A stretch of 45,028 nt of DNA, taken from Shinella sumterensis. Lineage in GTDB: Bacteria; Pseudomonadota; Alphaproteobacteria; Rhizobiales; Rhizobiaceae. Numbering within the stretch: position 1 is the stretch's first letter; every line of letters begins with the position of its first letter. A program made the position numbers and the translations under genes. Below are positions 1-7,134 of the stretch, one piece after another. The notes under the pieces are model-generated. The model was not told the DNA's origin. It searched no databases and saw only the letters and a list, made by a program, of their open reading frames with translations. The stretch spans positions 1 through 45,028 of the forward strand of contig NZ_MYFN02000022.1 in the NCBI RefSeq assembly GCF_004514425.2, given 5' to 3'.

Positions 1-216
1 TGCTTCACGCCGGTCGCCAGTCCCCAGTCGAACGGAATGTCAGAGGCATTCGTCAAAACCCTGAAACGGGATTACGTGCGCATATCAGCTCTGCCAGACG
101 CCGAAACGGCGCTCCGGCTCATCGACGGATGGATCGAAGACTACAACGAAATCCATCCCCATTCCGCACTCAAGATGGCTTCCCCTCGGCAGTTCATCAG
201 GGCTAAATCAAACTAG
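1..216 (+). pseudogene. IS3-family transposase (OrfB), C-terminal end; left part outside window
   Basis: Frame 1 is open from the window edge to a TAG at 214-216 (71 residues visible). It shows the end of an rve-type DDE transposase: the SPQSNGMSEAF stretch carrying the catalytic glutamate, then YNEIHPHSALKMASPRQFI, the usual IS3 OrfB tail. A terminal inverted repeat follows within 10 bp. Whether the element is complete cannot be judged because its left part is missing from the window. Confidence 0.85.
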
Positions 217-222
217 CCGATC

Positions 223-248
223 TGTCCGGTGAAATGGGGAGCACTCCA
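223..248 (+). repeat. Right terminal inverted repeat of the IS3-family element
   Basis: On the minus strand this 26-bp stretch starts TGGAGTGCTCCCC and ends CCGGACA, the TG...ACA form of IS3-family ends, and lies directly behind the transposase stop codon. The next gene starts only 6 bp beyond it. The matching left end is outside the window, so this is inferred from position and sequence form. Confidence 0.6.
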
Positions 249-253
249 CCCCC

Positions 254-559
254 ATGACCTCTAAACCTAGAGCACAGAACCAAATCCGCGTCCAGCGTTG
301 TGACGACCTGGCCGGCTCCCTTCCGATCACGCTGAAAGGGCGTGAGAAGTGGGCGTTGGAAAACTTGATGCGCGCCGGCATGGCCGGTTGCACGCCCATG
401 AACCCTCCCGGGCCCCGTTGGAGCCACTACGTCTTCAAGCTGCGCGGATATGGCTTTGCCATCGAGACGGTGCGCGAAAGCCATGGCGGGGACTTTCCCG
501 GCTCCCATGCCCGCTATGTGCTTCATTCGGATGTATGTGTCGTGGATGGCGCCGCATGA
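254..559 (+). CDS. Winged-helix (HTH_39-like) phage protein
   Basis: 101 residues. The middle reads like a small winged helix of the HTH_39 type: a leucine-rich helix (about residues 30-40), a GPRWSHYVFKLRGYGFAIET segment (about 53-72), then a beta wing rich in H and G (about 75-92). The ATG lies 6 bp behind the IS3 end, so the original N-terminus may have been replaced by the insertion. Its stop overlaps the start of the RNase H fragment (ATGA at 556). A DNA-binding role in phage transcription is inference. Confidence 0.6.
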   Translation: MTSKPRAQNQIRVQRCDDLAGSLPITLKGREKWALENLMRAGMAGCTPMNPPGPRWSHYVFKLRGYGFAIETVRESHGGDFPGSHARYVLHSDVCVVDGAA

Positions 560-903
560 CAGAGGATCGGTTTTTTCCCTATCCACGACGTGCGCCCAGG
601 CGAAAAGTCCACCTGCATTCCGACAGCTTGTATGTCGTGAAGGGCTGCAATGAGTGGCGGCGGCGCTGGAGGAAAAACGGCTGGAAGCGCGGGGAGGGCG
701 AGCTGAAAAACGCTGACCTGTGGCGGACGCTTGATGAAGCGCTGACGGACTACCCGATCACTCTGCAATGGGTGAAAGGGCATTCCGGCGTAAGGGGGAA
801 CGAGCGGGCCGATGAGCTTTCTATGCTGGCTATCCCGGCGCTCGATCCGGCGGAAACTGATGATTACCTCATTGCCCAATATCGGGCCCTGATGTCGCAC
901 TAG
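556..903 (+). pseudogene. RNase H fold protein, C-terminal part (N-terminal catalytic half missing)
   Basis: From the ATG at 556 the product is 115 residues. It matches the second half of RNase HI: HLHSDSLYVVKGC carries the third catalytic Asp, and QWVKGHSGVRGNERADELS carries the catalytic His and the last Asp. The first strand with the DG(A/S) Asp and the central Glu helix (about 60 residues) are absent, so two of the four catalytic acids are missing. It overlaps the preceding gene by ATGA. It may be a decayed gene or a subunit working with another half; decay fits the state of the region. Confidence 0.65.
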
Positions 904-946
904 TCCGGTGCGGCGTCTCTCTCCCAGGCAAGGAACGAGGTTTGAT

Positions 947-1453
947 ATGTTGTGGTATGTGGCACGTCTGAGGGCCGGGAAGCGGTCGCAAGCTCTCAAG
1001 GATTTTGAAGAAGCTGGAGTTAATGCCTACTTCCCGACTATGCGGAAGGAAGTGCGACACTTCCGGACAAAAGCCTGGGTCTCTCGGGAGTTCCCGCTGT
1101 TCACCGGATACGCTTTCGCAGAGCTGCACCCCGCTGACGTGGGCCGAATCCATGACATGCGGAACGTGATTGGTCTTCTACGCGACGGCGAGGGAACGCC
1201 GCTGCCTGTATCCCGTGAGATAGTTGATAACCTCAAGGAAGCAGAGGCCCGTGGTGATTTCGATGTGCTGCGGCCTCCGGCTCGCCGCCTCAAGGCGGGA
1301 CAAACCGTGGAGGTGAAGAACGGTGCCTTGGCGGGCTATCACCTTTGCGTCACGAGCGTTGCGGGAAGGCGTGCGGTGCGGGCCGCTGTCGAGATCCTGG
1401 GAACCATTCGGGAAATTGAGATAGGGGTTGAAAACGTTCGCCTAGTCGCGTAA
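947..1453 (+). CDS. NusG-like transcription elongation/antitermination factor
   Basis: 168 residues from the ATG at 947, chosen because AAGGAACGAGG lies just upstream; an in-frame ATG at 908 lacks one. Residues 1-110 look like a NusG N-terminal domain: MLWYVARLRAGK, then FEEAGVNAYFPTMRKEV and FPLFTGYAFAEL. A KOW-like segment follows (RLKAGQTVEVKNGALAG, about residues 120-136). Specialised NusG paralogues act on particular operons. Here it sits ahead of phage packaging genes, so a role as a phage late-gene antiterminator is inferred. Confidence 0.8.
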   Translation: MLWYVARLRAGKRSQALKDFEEAGVNAYFPTMRKEVRHFRTKAWVSREFPLFTGYAFAELHPADVGRIHDMRNVIGLLRDGEGTPLPVSREIVDNLKEAEARGDFDVLRPPARRLKAGQTVEVKNGALAGYHLCVTSVAGRRAVRAAVEILGTIREIEIGVENVRLVA

Positions 1454-1742
1454 ATTACGCACAATTGATTTGTGCCTGATGCTGTTGGGGGCCACAGAGT
1501 CACCCACGGGGCACCGGCCGGAAGTTATCCGGCCGATTGGCGTGCTATTGCCGAAAATACCCGCCCTTGCATTCCTGACTAACGGAGCGAGCGCTTGCGA
1601 TGCAACCTGGCGGGCCCGCGTGTTTGCCATTTAACGCCTATCAGAGGGCAGATGCAGTATTCTGCGCCACCGAAAGTCCCGCGTGCTTGTCATTGGTGTT
1701 CTGCCTTCTATACCCTTTCGACCCAACTAGGGGATGGAAGAG
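1454..1742. other. Gene-free leader behind the NusG-like gene
   Basis: About 290 bp with no convincing ORF. It contains a GGCCGG-aagttat-CCGGCC hairpin around 1513-1532 and other GC-rich short repeats, before a change to more AT-rich DNA. It could be an untranslated leader or recognition region for the NusG-like protein; that is only inferred from position. Confidence 0.3.
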
Positions 1743-1970
1743 ATGGGTAGTGACGGCGAACTGACGCAGTATCTGGCGTGCGATGTCCAACTGCAATTCA
1801 CCGGCCCGACGGCCGCAGTGAACAACAGGTGGGCCGCTGACGTATTGCGAGCATTGGCGGATCGATTTGAAATCGACGAGTTGGACGAAGGCCACCATGA
1901 GGTAACCGATAGGGTTGGAAAACCGGTCGGCTTTATCTACGTCGACTACTCTGAAGGTGAAGAACTGTAG
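1743..1970 (+). CDS. Hypothetical protein (75 aa), acidic
   Basis: A short acidic protein ending in VDYSEGEEL, with a likely amphipathic helix NNRWAADVLRALADRFEID. I do not recognise a family. ATG 1743 is preferred because AGGGG lies 10 bp upstream; ATG 1734 (78 aa) is the alternative but is too close to that site. It is on the same strand as the phage-remnant genes and may belong to them. Confidence 0.45.
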   Translation: MGSDGELTQYLACDVQLQFTGPTAAVNNRWAADVLRALADRFEIDELDEGHHEVTDRVGKPVGFIYVDYSEGEEL

Positions 1971-2253
1971 CGCCAAGCGGAAACTTGAAAGTTGCTTTTG
2001 CATCACGATTAGCGATCCGGTAGCAACCGGAGGACCTCGGGTTTTACCAATCTGCCTTCTCGATCATGCTTGAATTCCGAGAAACTTGAAATGATCTTGT
2101 TGCCAGATCGACCTCGTCGGTTCGATCCTCGCAATGGATTAAAAGCCCAATAGCCGAACACCTTACTTAGGGTTGATTTATCTGCATTCTAGGATTGTTT
2201 TTTTTCGATTGTATGGTGTCATGCTTATCATTTCGATGGCAAAGGAGGCCAAA

Positions 2254-2724
2254 ATGGGGGAAGAACGGTTCTATTGCGTTCAAAACGTTGATAAATTTGA
2301 AGATATAGCGATGTCCTTCGGATTTTCGAAAGACAAAGTTGTTTCTTCAAAAGAGTTCCCAGAAAACGCTAAACGTGCTTTTTCCGCATACGCGCTCGGA
2401 CAGAGTGAAATTATAGACGCGCAATTCTCAGACCACATGCCCGAAGAGGAAACAGTAGAGAAGTTTGCTCTACCCTTTGTTTTTTGTGACGGTACAGCGC
2501 TTTTCCAAGTCACAGCAAAGCCTGGCTCTGTGGTTAAGCCTCATAGGCATACAAAGGGTTTCATCCGAACTATAACGCTGGGAAGTATCACTTTTACGGA
2601 TCTACCATCCGGCAACCTCACGCTGGGGGCGGGGGATTGGCTGTATATACCGCCCGGCCAAATGTACGGTTACAAGGTGGGAGATGAGCAGTACCTAGGC
2701 TATTGTTGTTACTGCACGAAGTAG
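2254..2724 (+). CDS. Cupin-domain protein
   Basis: 156 residues from ATG 2254, which has a strong AAAGGAGG site 5 bp upstream; longer in-frame starts from 2173 lack one. The C-terminal half is a cupin barrel: KPGSVVKPHRHTKGFI (metal-binding His residues) and GAGDWLYIPPGQMYGYKVGD (motif 2), ending in a YCCYC cysteine cluster. The gene is clearly more AT-rich than its neighbours, which suggests separate acquisition. The substrate is unknown; cupins range from sensors to dioxygenases. Confidence 0.7.
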   Translation: MGEERFYCVQNVDKFEDIAMSFGFSKDKVVSSKEFPENAKRAFSAYALGQSEIIDAQFSDHMPEEETVEKFALPFVFCDGTALFQVTAKPGSVVKPHRHTKGFIRTITLGSITFTDLPSGNLTLGAGDWLYIPPGQMYGYKVGDEQYLGYCCYCTK

Positions 2725-2769
2725 CGCCGAGCCATATGATAGGCGCTGGCGCACATAGACATTACGAAC

Positions 2770-2796
2770 GAGAGCCGGGCTTCGGTCCGGCTTCTC
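2770..2796. terminator. Hairpin between convergent genes
   Basis: GAGAGCCGG and CCGGCTTCTC pair, with one bulged T, around an 8-nt loop. It lies between the cupin gene and the convergent gene on the minus strand, and touches the latter's stop codon. There is no strong T-run, so efficient termination is uncertain. Confidence 0.5.
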
Positions 2797-3016
2797 ATTC
2801 TCCATTTGACAGGCTCGCGTGCCAGGCCTCAATCCGATTGCAAAGCCCCCATCTGAACGGGTCTAGAAACAGATATTCGACCGCGCCGTCGGGAAAAAAC
2901 CTAACAAACGCATCGGTATCGTCGGCGTCCCATGTGCCAAGATATTCGCCCTCGTCGGTAACAACTAACCCATCATCAAGCAGATTGACCCGATGTTGCA
3001 GTGACGGCGTATTCAT
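2795..3016 (-). CDS. Hypothetical protein (73 aa)
   Basis: Acidic protein beginning MNTPSLQHRVNLLDDGLVV, with strands typical of a small beta-rich fold (GEYLGTWDADD, GAVEYLFLDPF). A GAGGG ribosome site lies 6 bp upstream of the ATG. No family recognised. It is convergent with the cupin gene and probably part of the phage remnant. Confidence 0.5.
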   Translation of the reverse strand: MNTPSLQHRVNLLDDGLVVTDEGEYLGTWDADDTDAFVRFFPDGAVEYLFLDPFRWGLCNRIEAWHASLSNGE

Positions 3017-3070
3017 CTCTAGCCCTCGTTTTCAGATGCCTCACTGTATCTTCGGTATAGGGTAGAGGTT

Positions 3071-3310
3071 TCAAAGTGCCGCAATCCGCTCATTAAGTTC
3101 GGAAATTATCCGCTCCAGAGTAGCCTTCGTTCTGTGACACTGGTCTCTCATCTGAGCCGTCATGTCGACGAAGGGACCGTCTCCTGTGCGGCCATGCATT
3201 GTGAATCTGCCGTTCTCATAAAGTGCAAGGGACTCAAGGACATTGTCGAGTTCCTCCTGATATCCAGCGCGGCGCACCAACAACTGATCCTTGTTCAAGT
3301 CTGCCTCCAT
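3071..3310 (-). CDS. Hypothetical coiled-coil protein (79 aa)
   Basis: Starts MEADLNKDQLLVRRAG and ends in a charged helix (TKATLERIISELNERIAAL), suggesting a short coiled coil. The same frame stays open upstream, but beyond the ATG it lies antisense to the terminase gene and is unlikely to be coding. It is divergent from the terminase small subunit. Function unknown. Confidence 0.45.
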   Translation of the reverse strand: MEADLNKDQLLVRRAGYQEELDNVLESLALYENGRFTMHGRTGDGPFVDMTAQMRDQCHRTKATLERIISELNERIAAL

Positions 3311-3389
3311 AAATGTTTCGGTTGAGAGACTAACAGAAGTGTTGGAGGCCTCAAGGGCGAGGTTCCCACGAACAGAAGCGTCGAAACCT

Positions 3390-3851
3390 ATGGCGGAAAA
3401 TAAGCAAGGGAGGCCTTCACGGTACTCCGACGCGATAGCGGCGAAGATTTGCGAGCGATTGGCGGAAGGCGAGAGTCTTCGGTCGATCTGTCTCGATGAG
3501 GATATGCCGGCAAAGCGCACAGTGTTCGATTGGCTTGCCTCTGAAGAGCATGAGGGTTTCCGCACCAAGTACGCGTACGCGCGCGATGCCCAGACCGACG
3601 CTCTTGTCGACGAGATGATCGACATCGCCGATGATGGTTCGAACGACTGGATGGAGAAGAAGAACGCCGACGGCGAGAACATTGGCTGGCAGGAGAATGG
3701 TGAAGCTCTCCGGCGTTCTGACCTCCGCATCAAAACACGGCAGTGGATCGCGGAGAAGCTGAAGCCGAAGAAGTACGGCGCCAAAGTGGCCTTGACCGAT
3801 CCTGACGGCGGCCCGCTGAAGGTTGAGGTTGTCCGCTTCTCGGAAACGTAA
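3390..3851 (+). CDS. Phage terminase small subunit
   Basis: 153 residues from ATG 3390 (in-frame ATG 3291 gives a longer, less convincing N-terminus). Residues 5-50 form a DNA-binding helix-turn-helix region (GRPSRYSDAIAAKICERLAE, then SLRSICLDEDMPAKRTVFDW), as in small terminases that select phage DNA for packaging. The rest is helical and ends KPKKYGAKVALTD. The stop overlaps the large-subunit start (TAATG at 3849-3853), the usual packaging-module arrangement. Confidence 0.75.
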   Translation: MAENKQGRPSRYSDAIAAKICERLAEGESLRSICLDEDMPAKRTVFDWLASEEHEGFRTKYAYARDAQTDALVDEMIDIADDGSNDWMEKKNADGENIGWQENGEALRRSDLRIKTRQWIAEKLKPKKYGAKVALTDPDGGPLKVEVVRFSET

Positions 3852-4065
3852 TGGCGACGATCCGCATTCCGGCGCATGGCTGGCGACCACGCGACTATCA
3901 AATGGCTGCGTGGAACGCCTGGGAGCAGGGATGCCGCCGCCAGTTTCTATTTTGGCATCGTCGCGCGGGTAAGGACGAGATAGACCTTCAGAAGCACGCG
4001 GTCAGCGCTATGACGCGGCCCGGCACCTACTGGCACATGTTGCCGGAAGCAGCTCATTCGCGAGT
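3851..4065 (+). pseudogene. Phage terminase large subunit, N-terminal fragment (71 residues)
   Basis: Begins RIPAHGWRPRDYQMAAWNAW and contains the ATPase P-loop region FWHRRAGKDE (about residues 34-43), both typical of large terminases, then GTYWHMLPEA. After about residue 71 the match stops; the frame runs on to 4132 with unrelated sequence. Full-length large terminases have 450-600 residues, so the motor and nuclease are lost. The break at about 4064-4077 joins it to an inverted fragment of another gene. Confidence 0.75.
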
Positions 4066-4413
4066 GTTCATCCGGAGAAAGAACGGCCAACCCGTAAGGC
4101 TGATGCGGCGGGCGTGCTCCAGCCGCGCTTGAAGTTCGGCGAGGTTCGCCGCTGGCTGAGCTCCTACAAGCGAGAAGCCCAATTCATAGCTGCCAAGTGG
4201 AAAACGCGCGGGTGCTTCATCCGGAAGCTCCTCCACCAACTCGGACCAGCGTCTGCGGGAAGAATCAACGAAGAGATGAAGCGCGTCACGAGCATTGGGC
4301 GGTAATTGCGCAAGCTCCACACGACCAGAAACAATCGAACGAATTGCTTCAAGCATATCTTCGCGACCAGCAAGGACGCACCGCCGAAGTAGAGCCCGCC
4401 ATTCCTCAGGTGT
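4066..4413 (-). pseudogene. Internal fragment, probably of an AlbA_2/ATP-binding-type protein
   Basis: Coding-like sequence on the minus strand runs from PEEWRALLRRCVLAGRED (upstream of the ATG at 4356) through RFPLGSYELGFSLVG to RRISLTGWPFF near 4077. Upstream, a TAA at 4414-4416 closes the frame without a start codon. Both ends are cut, so it is an internal gene piece. Assignment to the AlbA_2 DNA-binding/ATP-binding class rests on the PEEWR...LLRRCVLA and TGWP(P/F)F phrases recalled from that family and is tentative. Confidence 0.4.
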
Positions 4414-4421
4414 TTAAGGTG

Positions 4422-4828
4422 AGTGTTGATGGCTGATGCCTGTCCGTAGAGCAGGACACCCCGCGAAGGTCATTCGCGGCATGGCCGGAATGCGTATTTA
4501 CGGTAGAAGCCTCCCGAACCCGCCGGTTGACGGGTCGATATGGTGTGCCCTGTTGGGCATCCGCGCGCCGGAGGTTGGCAAACGGAGGGGCGGCCGCCGC
4601 GGCGGCGCACGTATGAGATGAGCCAGCATTCTGCTCTCCTGTGATTGGGAAAAAGGTCAAGTGAGATCGATCAGGCGTGTGTTGCCTGGGGGATAGTGGA
4701 CGCCACCGGCTTCCTGTGGCCAGACCTCACGGCAGGAAATGATGGGCGCGGCGTATAGCGGAGCGCAGCGTCATTTGCGGGTCGTGTCGGAGCATTTGCG
4801 AAAAGGCCGCTGCCACAGTGGATTTGGT
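4422..4828. other. Gene-free stretch, nothing recognised
   Basis: About 400 bp of GC-rich DNA between the broken fragment and the hairpin-rich leader. All open frames here are short and lack family resemblance, a plausible ribosome site or domain-like composition. It is probably leftover recombination debris. Confidence 0.4.
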
Positions 4829-4871
4829 GAGGTCTGTCACTCCCTAATCTTATGAGGGAGTGACAGACCTC
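4829..4871. repeat. Perfect 17-bp inverted repeat
   Basis: Arms GAGGTCTGTCACTCCCT (4829-4845) and its exact complement (4855-4871) flank a 9-nt loop. There is no T-run on either side, so it is not a textbook terminator. It marks the left border of the hairpin-rich leader and could be an RNA stem, a protein-binding site or an old element end. Confidence 0.7.
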
Positions 4872-4886
4872 CGGTCGTGAAGCGGA

Positions 4887-5176
4887 CGGACGTTTTACGT
4901 CCGACGTTGTTTGCCGATGATGGCTGCGCCCGAAGCCGGAACGCGGCTCCGGTCCCAGCGTCCCGCCGTTTTCCGGCAGGACGTTGGCGGTGCCTTTGCC
5001 GTGGCATTCCGTCAGGCCGGTCTCGTCCGTCGCACCGGTAGGTCGGGCGTGACACCGTCCGTCACCTCCGCAAGGCATCCAGCCGTATCCCGTAGGAGCC
5101 TCGGCCGGACCCTCCGTTGCGGACGCGCGCGTACGGCGTCCTTGGGACCCCGACCGGTCGCGAAGGGTGTGACCGG
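4887..5176 (+). ncRNA. Candidate structured 5' leader (six consecutive hairpins) of the methyltransferase operon
   Basis: Six short perfect or near-perfect hairpins follow each other: 4887-4903 (CGGACG/CGTCCG, TTTTA loop), 4935-4953 (CCGGA/TCCGG), 4959-4983 (CGTCC/GGACG enclosing GCCG/CGGC), 5049-5065 (GTGAC/GTCAC), 5121-5141 (GGACGC/GCGTCC) and 5154-5176 (CCGGTC/GACCGG). No plausible gene lies here, and the block ends 23 bp before the next start codon. It looks like a structured untranslated leader. The radC RNA motif, described upstream of DNA-acting genes including methyltransferases, is one possible identity; that is a guess. Confidence 0.45.
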
Positions 5177-5199
5177 ACCAACCAACGGGAGACCCCGAC

Positions 5200-5418
5200 A
5201 TGAGCAACGACACCACCAACACCACGCCGACGCACAGCGTCTACGTGGTCGAAGGCAAAGGCGATAACGCCTTCTGGACCAAGATCGGTGCTGCATGGCA
5301 GCACGCGGACGGCAACGGCCTCAACCTGACCTTGACCCTGCTGCCCCTGGATGGCCGCGTGGTTATCCGCACCGTCAAGGCGGCCGATGCCACCAGCCGC
5401 AAAGGACGCGGGCAATGA
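5200..5418 (+). CDS. Small conserved plasmid/ICE-type protein (72 aa)
   Basis: Reads VYVVEGKGDNAFWTKIGAAW, then GLNLTLTLLPLDGRVVIR: a compact beta-rich protein of a kind commonly found on rhizobial and sphingomonad plasmids and ICEs; function unknown. Its GGGAG ribosome site is 9 bp upstream of ATG 5200, right after the hairpin series. The stop overlaps the methyltransferase start (ATGA), so the two are co-transcribed and probably translationally coupled. Confidence 0.7.
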   Translation: MSNDTTNTTPTHSVYVVEGKGDNAFWTKIGAAWQHADGNGLNLTLTLLPLDGRVVIRTVKAADATSRKGRGQ

Positions 5419-6107
5419 TGCCCGCGCCTTACCGCGTCCGCGACGGCCACCTCCATTTCCCGGAGGTGGCTTTGCCGGAAGACACCGTCCTCCACGGCGA
5501 CTGCGTCCAGGTCATGGCCGGACTGCCATCCGAATCCGTTGATTTCGTGCTGACCGATCCGCCCTATATCTGCGGCTATCGCGACCGGCTGGGCCGCATG
5601 ATCGCCAACGATACCTGCGCCGACTGGCTGGAGCCTGCATTCCGCGAGGTGTACCGCCTTATGAAGCCGGACACCTTATGCATCAGCTTCTACGGCTGGA
5701 CCGCCACGGAGGCCTTTGTCTCCGCATGGGCGGCGGCAGGCTTTCGTAGGGTAGGGCATCTCGTGTTCTGCAAGCCCTATGCATCACGCAGCGGGCTGTT
5801 CCGTGCTTCGCACGAATGCGCCTATGTGCTGGCGAAGGGAAAGCCGCCTTTGCCCGCGCGCCCGGTATCGGACGTCTCGGGCTGGGTTTACACCGGCAAC
5901 AGGCTGCATCCGACCCAGAAGCCGGTCGAGGTGCTGGAACCCCTGGTGCGTACGTATTGTCCCGAGGGCGGATTGGTGCTTGACCCGTTTTGCGGTTCAG
6001 GGTCCACTCTGGTCGCCGCCCGGTCCTGCGGGCGGCGCTTTCTTGGTATCGAACTCGACGAGGGCCACGTTACCACTGCACGGGCGCGTGTCCGCCAACC
6101 GTCGTGA
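5415..6107 (+). CDS. Solitary DNA methyltransferase (N6-adenine/N4-cytosine, beta order)
   Basis: 230 residues. Motif IV DPPY at 48-51 precedes the SAM-binding motif DPFCGSGST at 190-198, the beta-class order, with the HPTQKPVEVLEPLVRTY block before it. No restriction enzyme gene is nearby, so it is an orphan methyltransferase, as is common on conjugative elements, where it may protect against host restriction. It starts inside the end of the preceding small gene. It could methylate A or C; the target base cannot be read from sequence. Confidence 0.85.
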   Translation: MMPAPYRVRDGHLHFPEVALPEDTVLHGDCVQVMAGLPSESVDFVLTDPPYICGYRDRLGRMIANDTCADWLEPAFREVYRLMKPDTLCISFYGWTATEAFVSAWAAAGFRRVGHLVFCKPYASRSGLFRASHECAYVLAKGKPPLPARPVSDVSGWVYTGNRLHPTQKPVEVLEPLVRTYCPEGGLVLDPFCGSGSTLVAARSCGRRFLGIELDEGHVTTARARVRQPS

Positions 6108-6111
6108 CGAC

Positions 6112-6465
6112 CTACTCTCTGCCTTTCGCGTCAAGGGCGTTAAGGTCGTCTTTCAGACGCACCGGCAGGTCCATCCGCTCATGCAGGATGCTCATAACGC
6201 CGAGGTCGCCGTTATCCAGTTCCCGAAAGAACACGTAGTGGTGCTCATAGCGGCTGAAATACGCCTCGCGTTTGACGTCGGCCGGAACCGCCAGCTTTTG
6301 CGGGAGACGACGCCAGATAGCGCGGACTTCGCAAAGGCGCTGCAAATGGACGTGAAGGCCACGAATGTAGGCGTCCGCCTGCGCCTCACCCCAGGTGTCC
6401 AGGGTGTCGCGCCAGATTTTGTCCTGCGCGGCATCCGCGCGAGGATAGAAGCGATAACCGGCCAT
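6112..6465 (-). CDS. parE: ParE/RelE-family toxin
   Basis: 117 residues. The fold is that of RelE/ParE toxins: YRFYPRADAAQDKIW (first strand and helix), a central helical pair, then PQKLAVPADVKREAYFSRYE and HHYVFFRELDNGDLGVMSILHERMD as the last strands. ParE members poison DNA gyrase, but the target here is not shown. The antitoxin gene lies immediately upstream with a 2-bp gap, the normal order. It is convergent with the methyltransferase. Confidence 0.8.
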   Translation of the reverse strand: MAGYRFYPRADAAQDKIWRDTLDTWGEAQADAYIRGLHVHLQRLCEVRAIWRRLPQKLAVPADVKREAYFSRYEHHYVFFRELDNGDLGVMSILHERMDLPVRLKDDLNALDAKGRE

Positions 6466-6467
6466 CG

Positions 6468-6719
6468 TCAGCTGCGCTTGTTACGGCGGATGACGTCCTC
6501 GGCGGAAACAGCGAAGAACTCGCTGTCATCCGCACGCATGGCGGGAGCCAGTTCCTTCTGCAAGGTATCCCATGCTTCATCGCGGGTTTGAAGGTCGCGG
6601 CGGATGAGCGCGCGGATGTACTCGCTCGCGTTCTCATAGAGACCGTCATCCCCGATTTGCCGCTGGATGTGATCTTGCAGCGCGCCGCTGACCTTCACAT
6701 GAATGCTGCCGGACGGCAT
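6468..6719 (-). CDS. parD: ParD-type antitoxin
   Basis: 83 residues from ATG 6719, preferred because AAGGG lies 7 bp upstream; ATG 6725 is possible. The N-terminus is a ribbon-helix-helix DNA-binding fold (SIHVKVSGALQDHIQRQI, then YENASEYIRALIRRDL); the acidic C-terminal tail (EFFAVSAEDVI) would wrap the toxin. RHH antitoxins repress their own operon, and a dyad upstream fits that. Confidence 0.8.
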   Translation of the reverse strand: MPSGSIHVKVSGALQDHIQRQIGDDGLYENASEYIRALIRRDLQTRDEAWDTLQKELAPAMRADDSEFFAVSAEDVIRRNKRS

Positions 6720-6763
6720 GGGCATACCCTTTCGTTCTCTTCTTAGTATGGGAAGCGTGACAC

Positions 6764-6776
6764 ATATTGTCAATAT
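6764..6776. promoter_or_regulatory. Probable ParD autorepression operator
   Basis: ATATTG-T-CAATAT, a perfect 13-bp dyad, starts 45 bp upstream of the parD start in AT-rich promoter-like DNA. On the minus strand it includes TTGACA, so it would overlap a -35 box. Autoregulation by ParD is known for the family; binding here is inferred. Confidence 0.5.
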
Positions 6777-6801
6777 TCATCACGTGGCAGTGGGAGGGCG
6801 G

Positions 6802-6977
6802 TCAGGCTTGAATACGGCAAATGGTGCTTTCGCTGACTCCTAAGTCCCGCGCAATGCGGGCGCAGCTTTCGCCCTTTGCCCGCCGCTCCACCACAATCTT
6901 GCGTGCGCGGGCGTTGTCCACCGCCTGCGGCGGACATCACCGGTCAGCAATTCAACGTGTCGATATGCGTTAGACAT
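6802..6977 (-). pseudogene. IS66-type short transposition orf, frameshifted remnant
   Basis: From ATG 6977 the sequence reads SNAYRHVELLTGDVRRRRWT; a shift to another frame then gives ARKIVVERRAKGESCARIAR and DLGVSESTICRIQA before a stop at 6802. This is the N-terminal HTH of IS66 TnpA-like proteins (HVELLTG, RRRRWS, then E.A..HGVS). The frame change and early stop make it inactive. No other IS66 genes are present. Confidence 0.5.
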
Positions 6978-7134
6978 AAGCCTGTCCTCAAGCCTGTGCT
7001 TGAGCCTTTCTGCTTATGCCGACTGTCCGGTCGAAAGTGGGGGCAGTTCACCAAGGCCGTGGGGTAGGGGGGCGCGGTCGCTAGAGCGCAAAGAACAGGC
7101 GACAGTAGAATGACCAAGAAACGGGCGTCGAAAG

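Noticed and set aside
4671-5225. 184-residue minus-strand frame over the hairpin-rich leader
   Set aside because: Low-complexity, no family look, spans several perfect hairpins; more likely non-coding.
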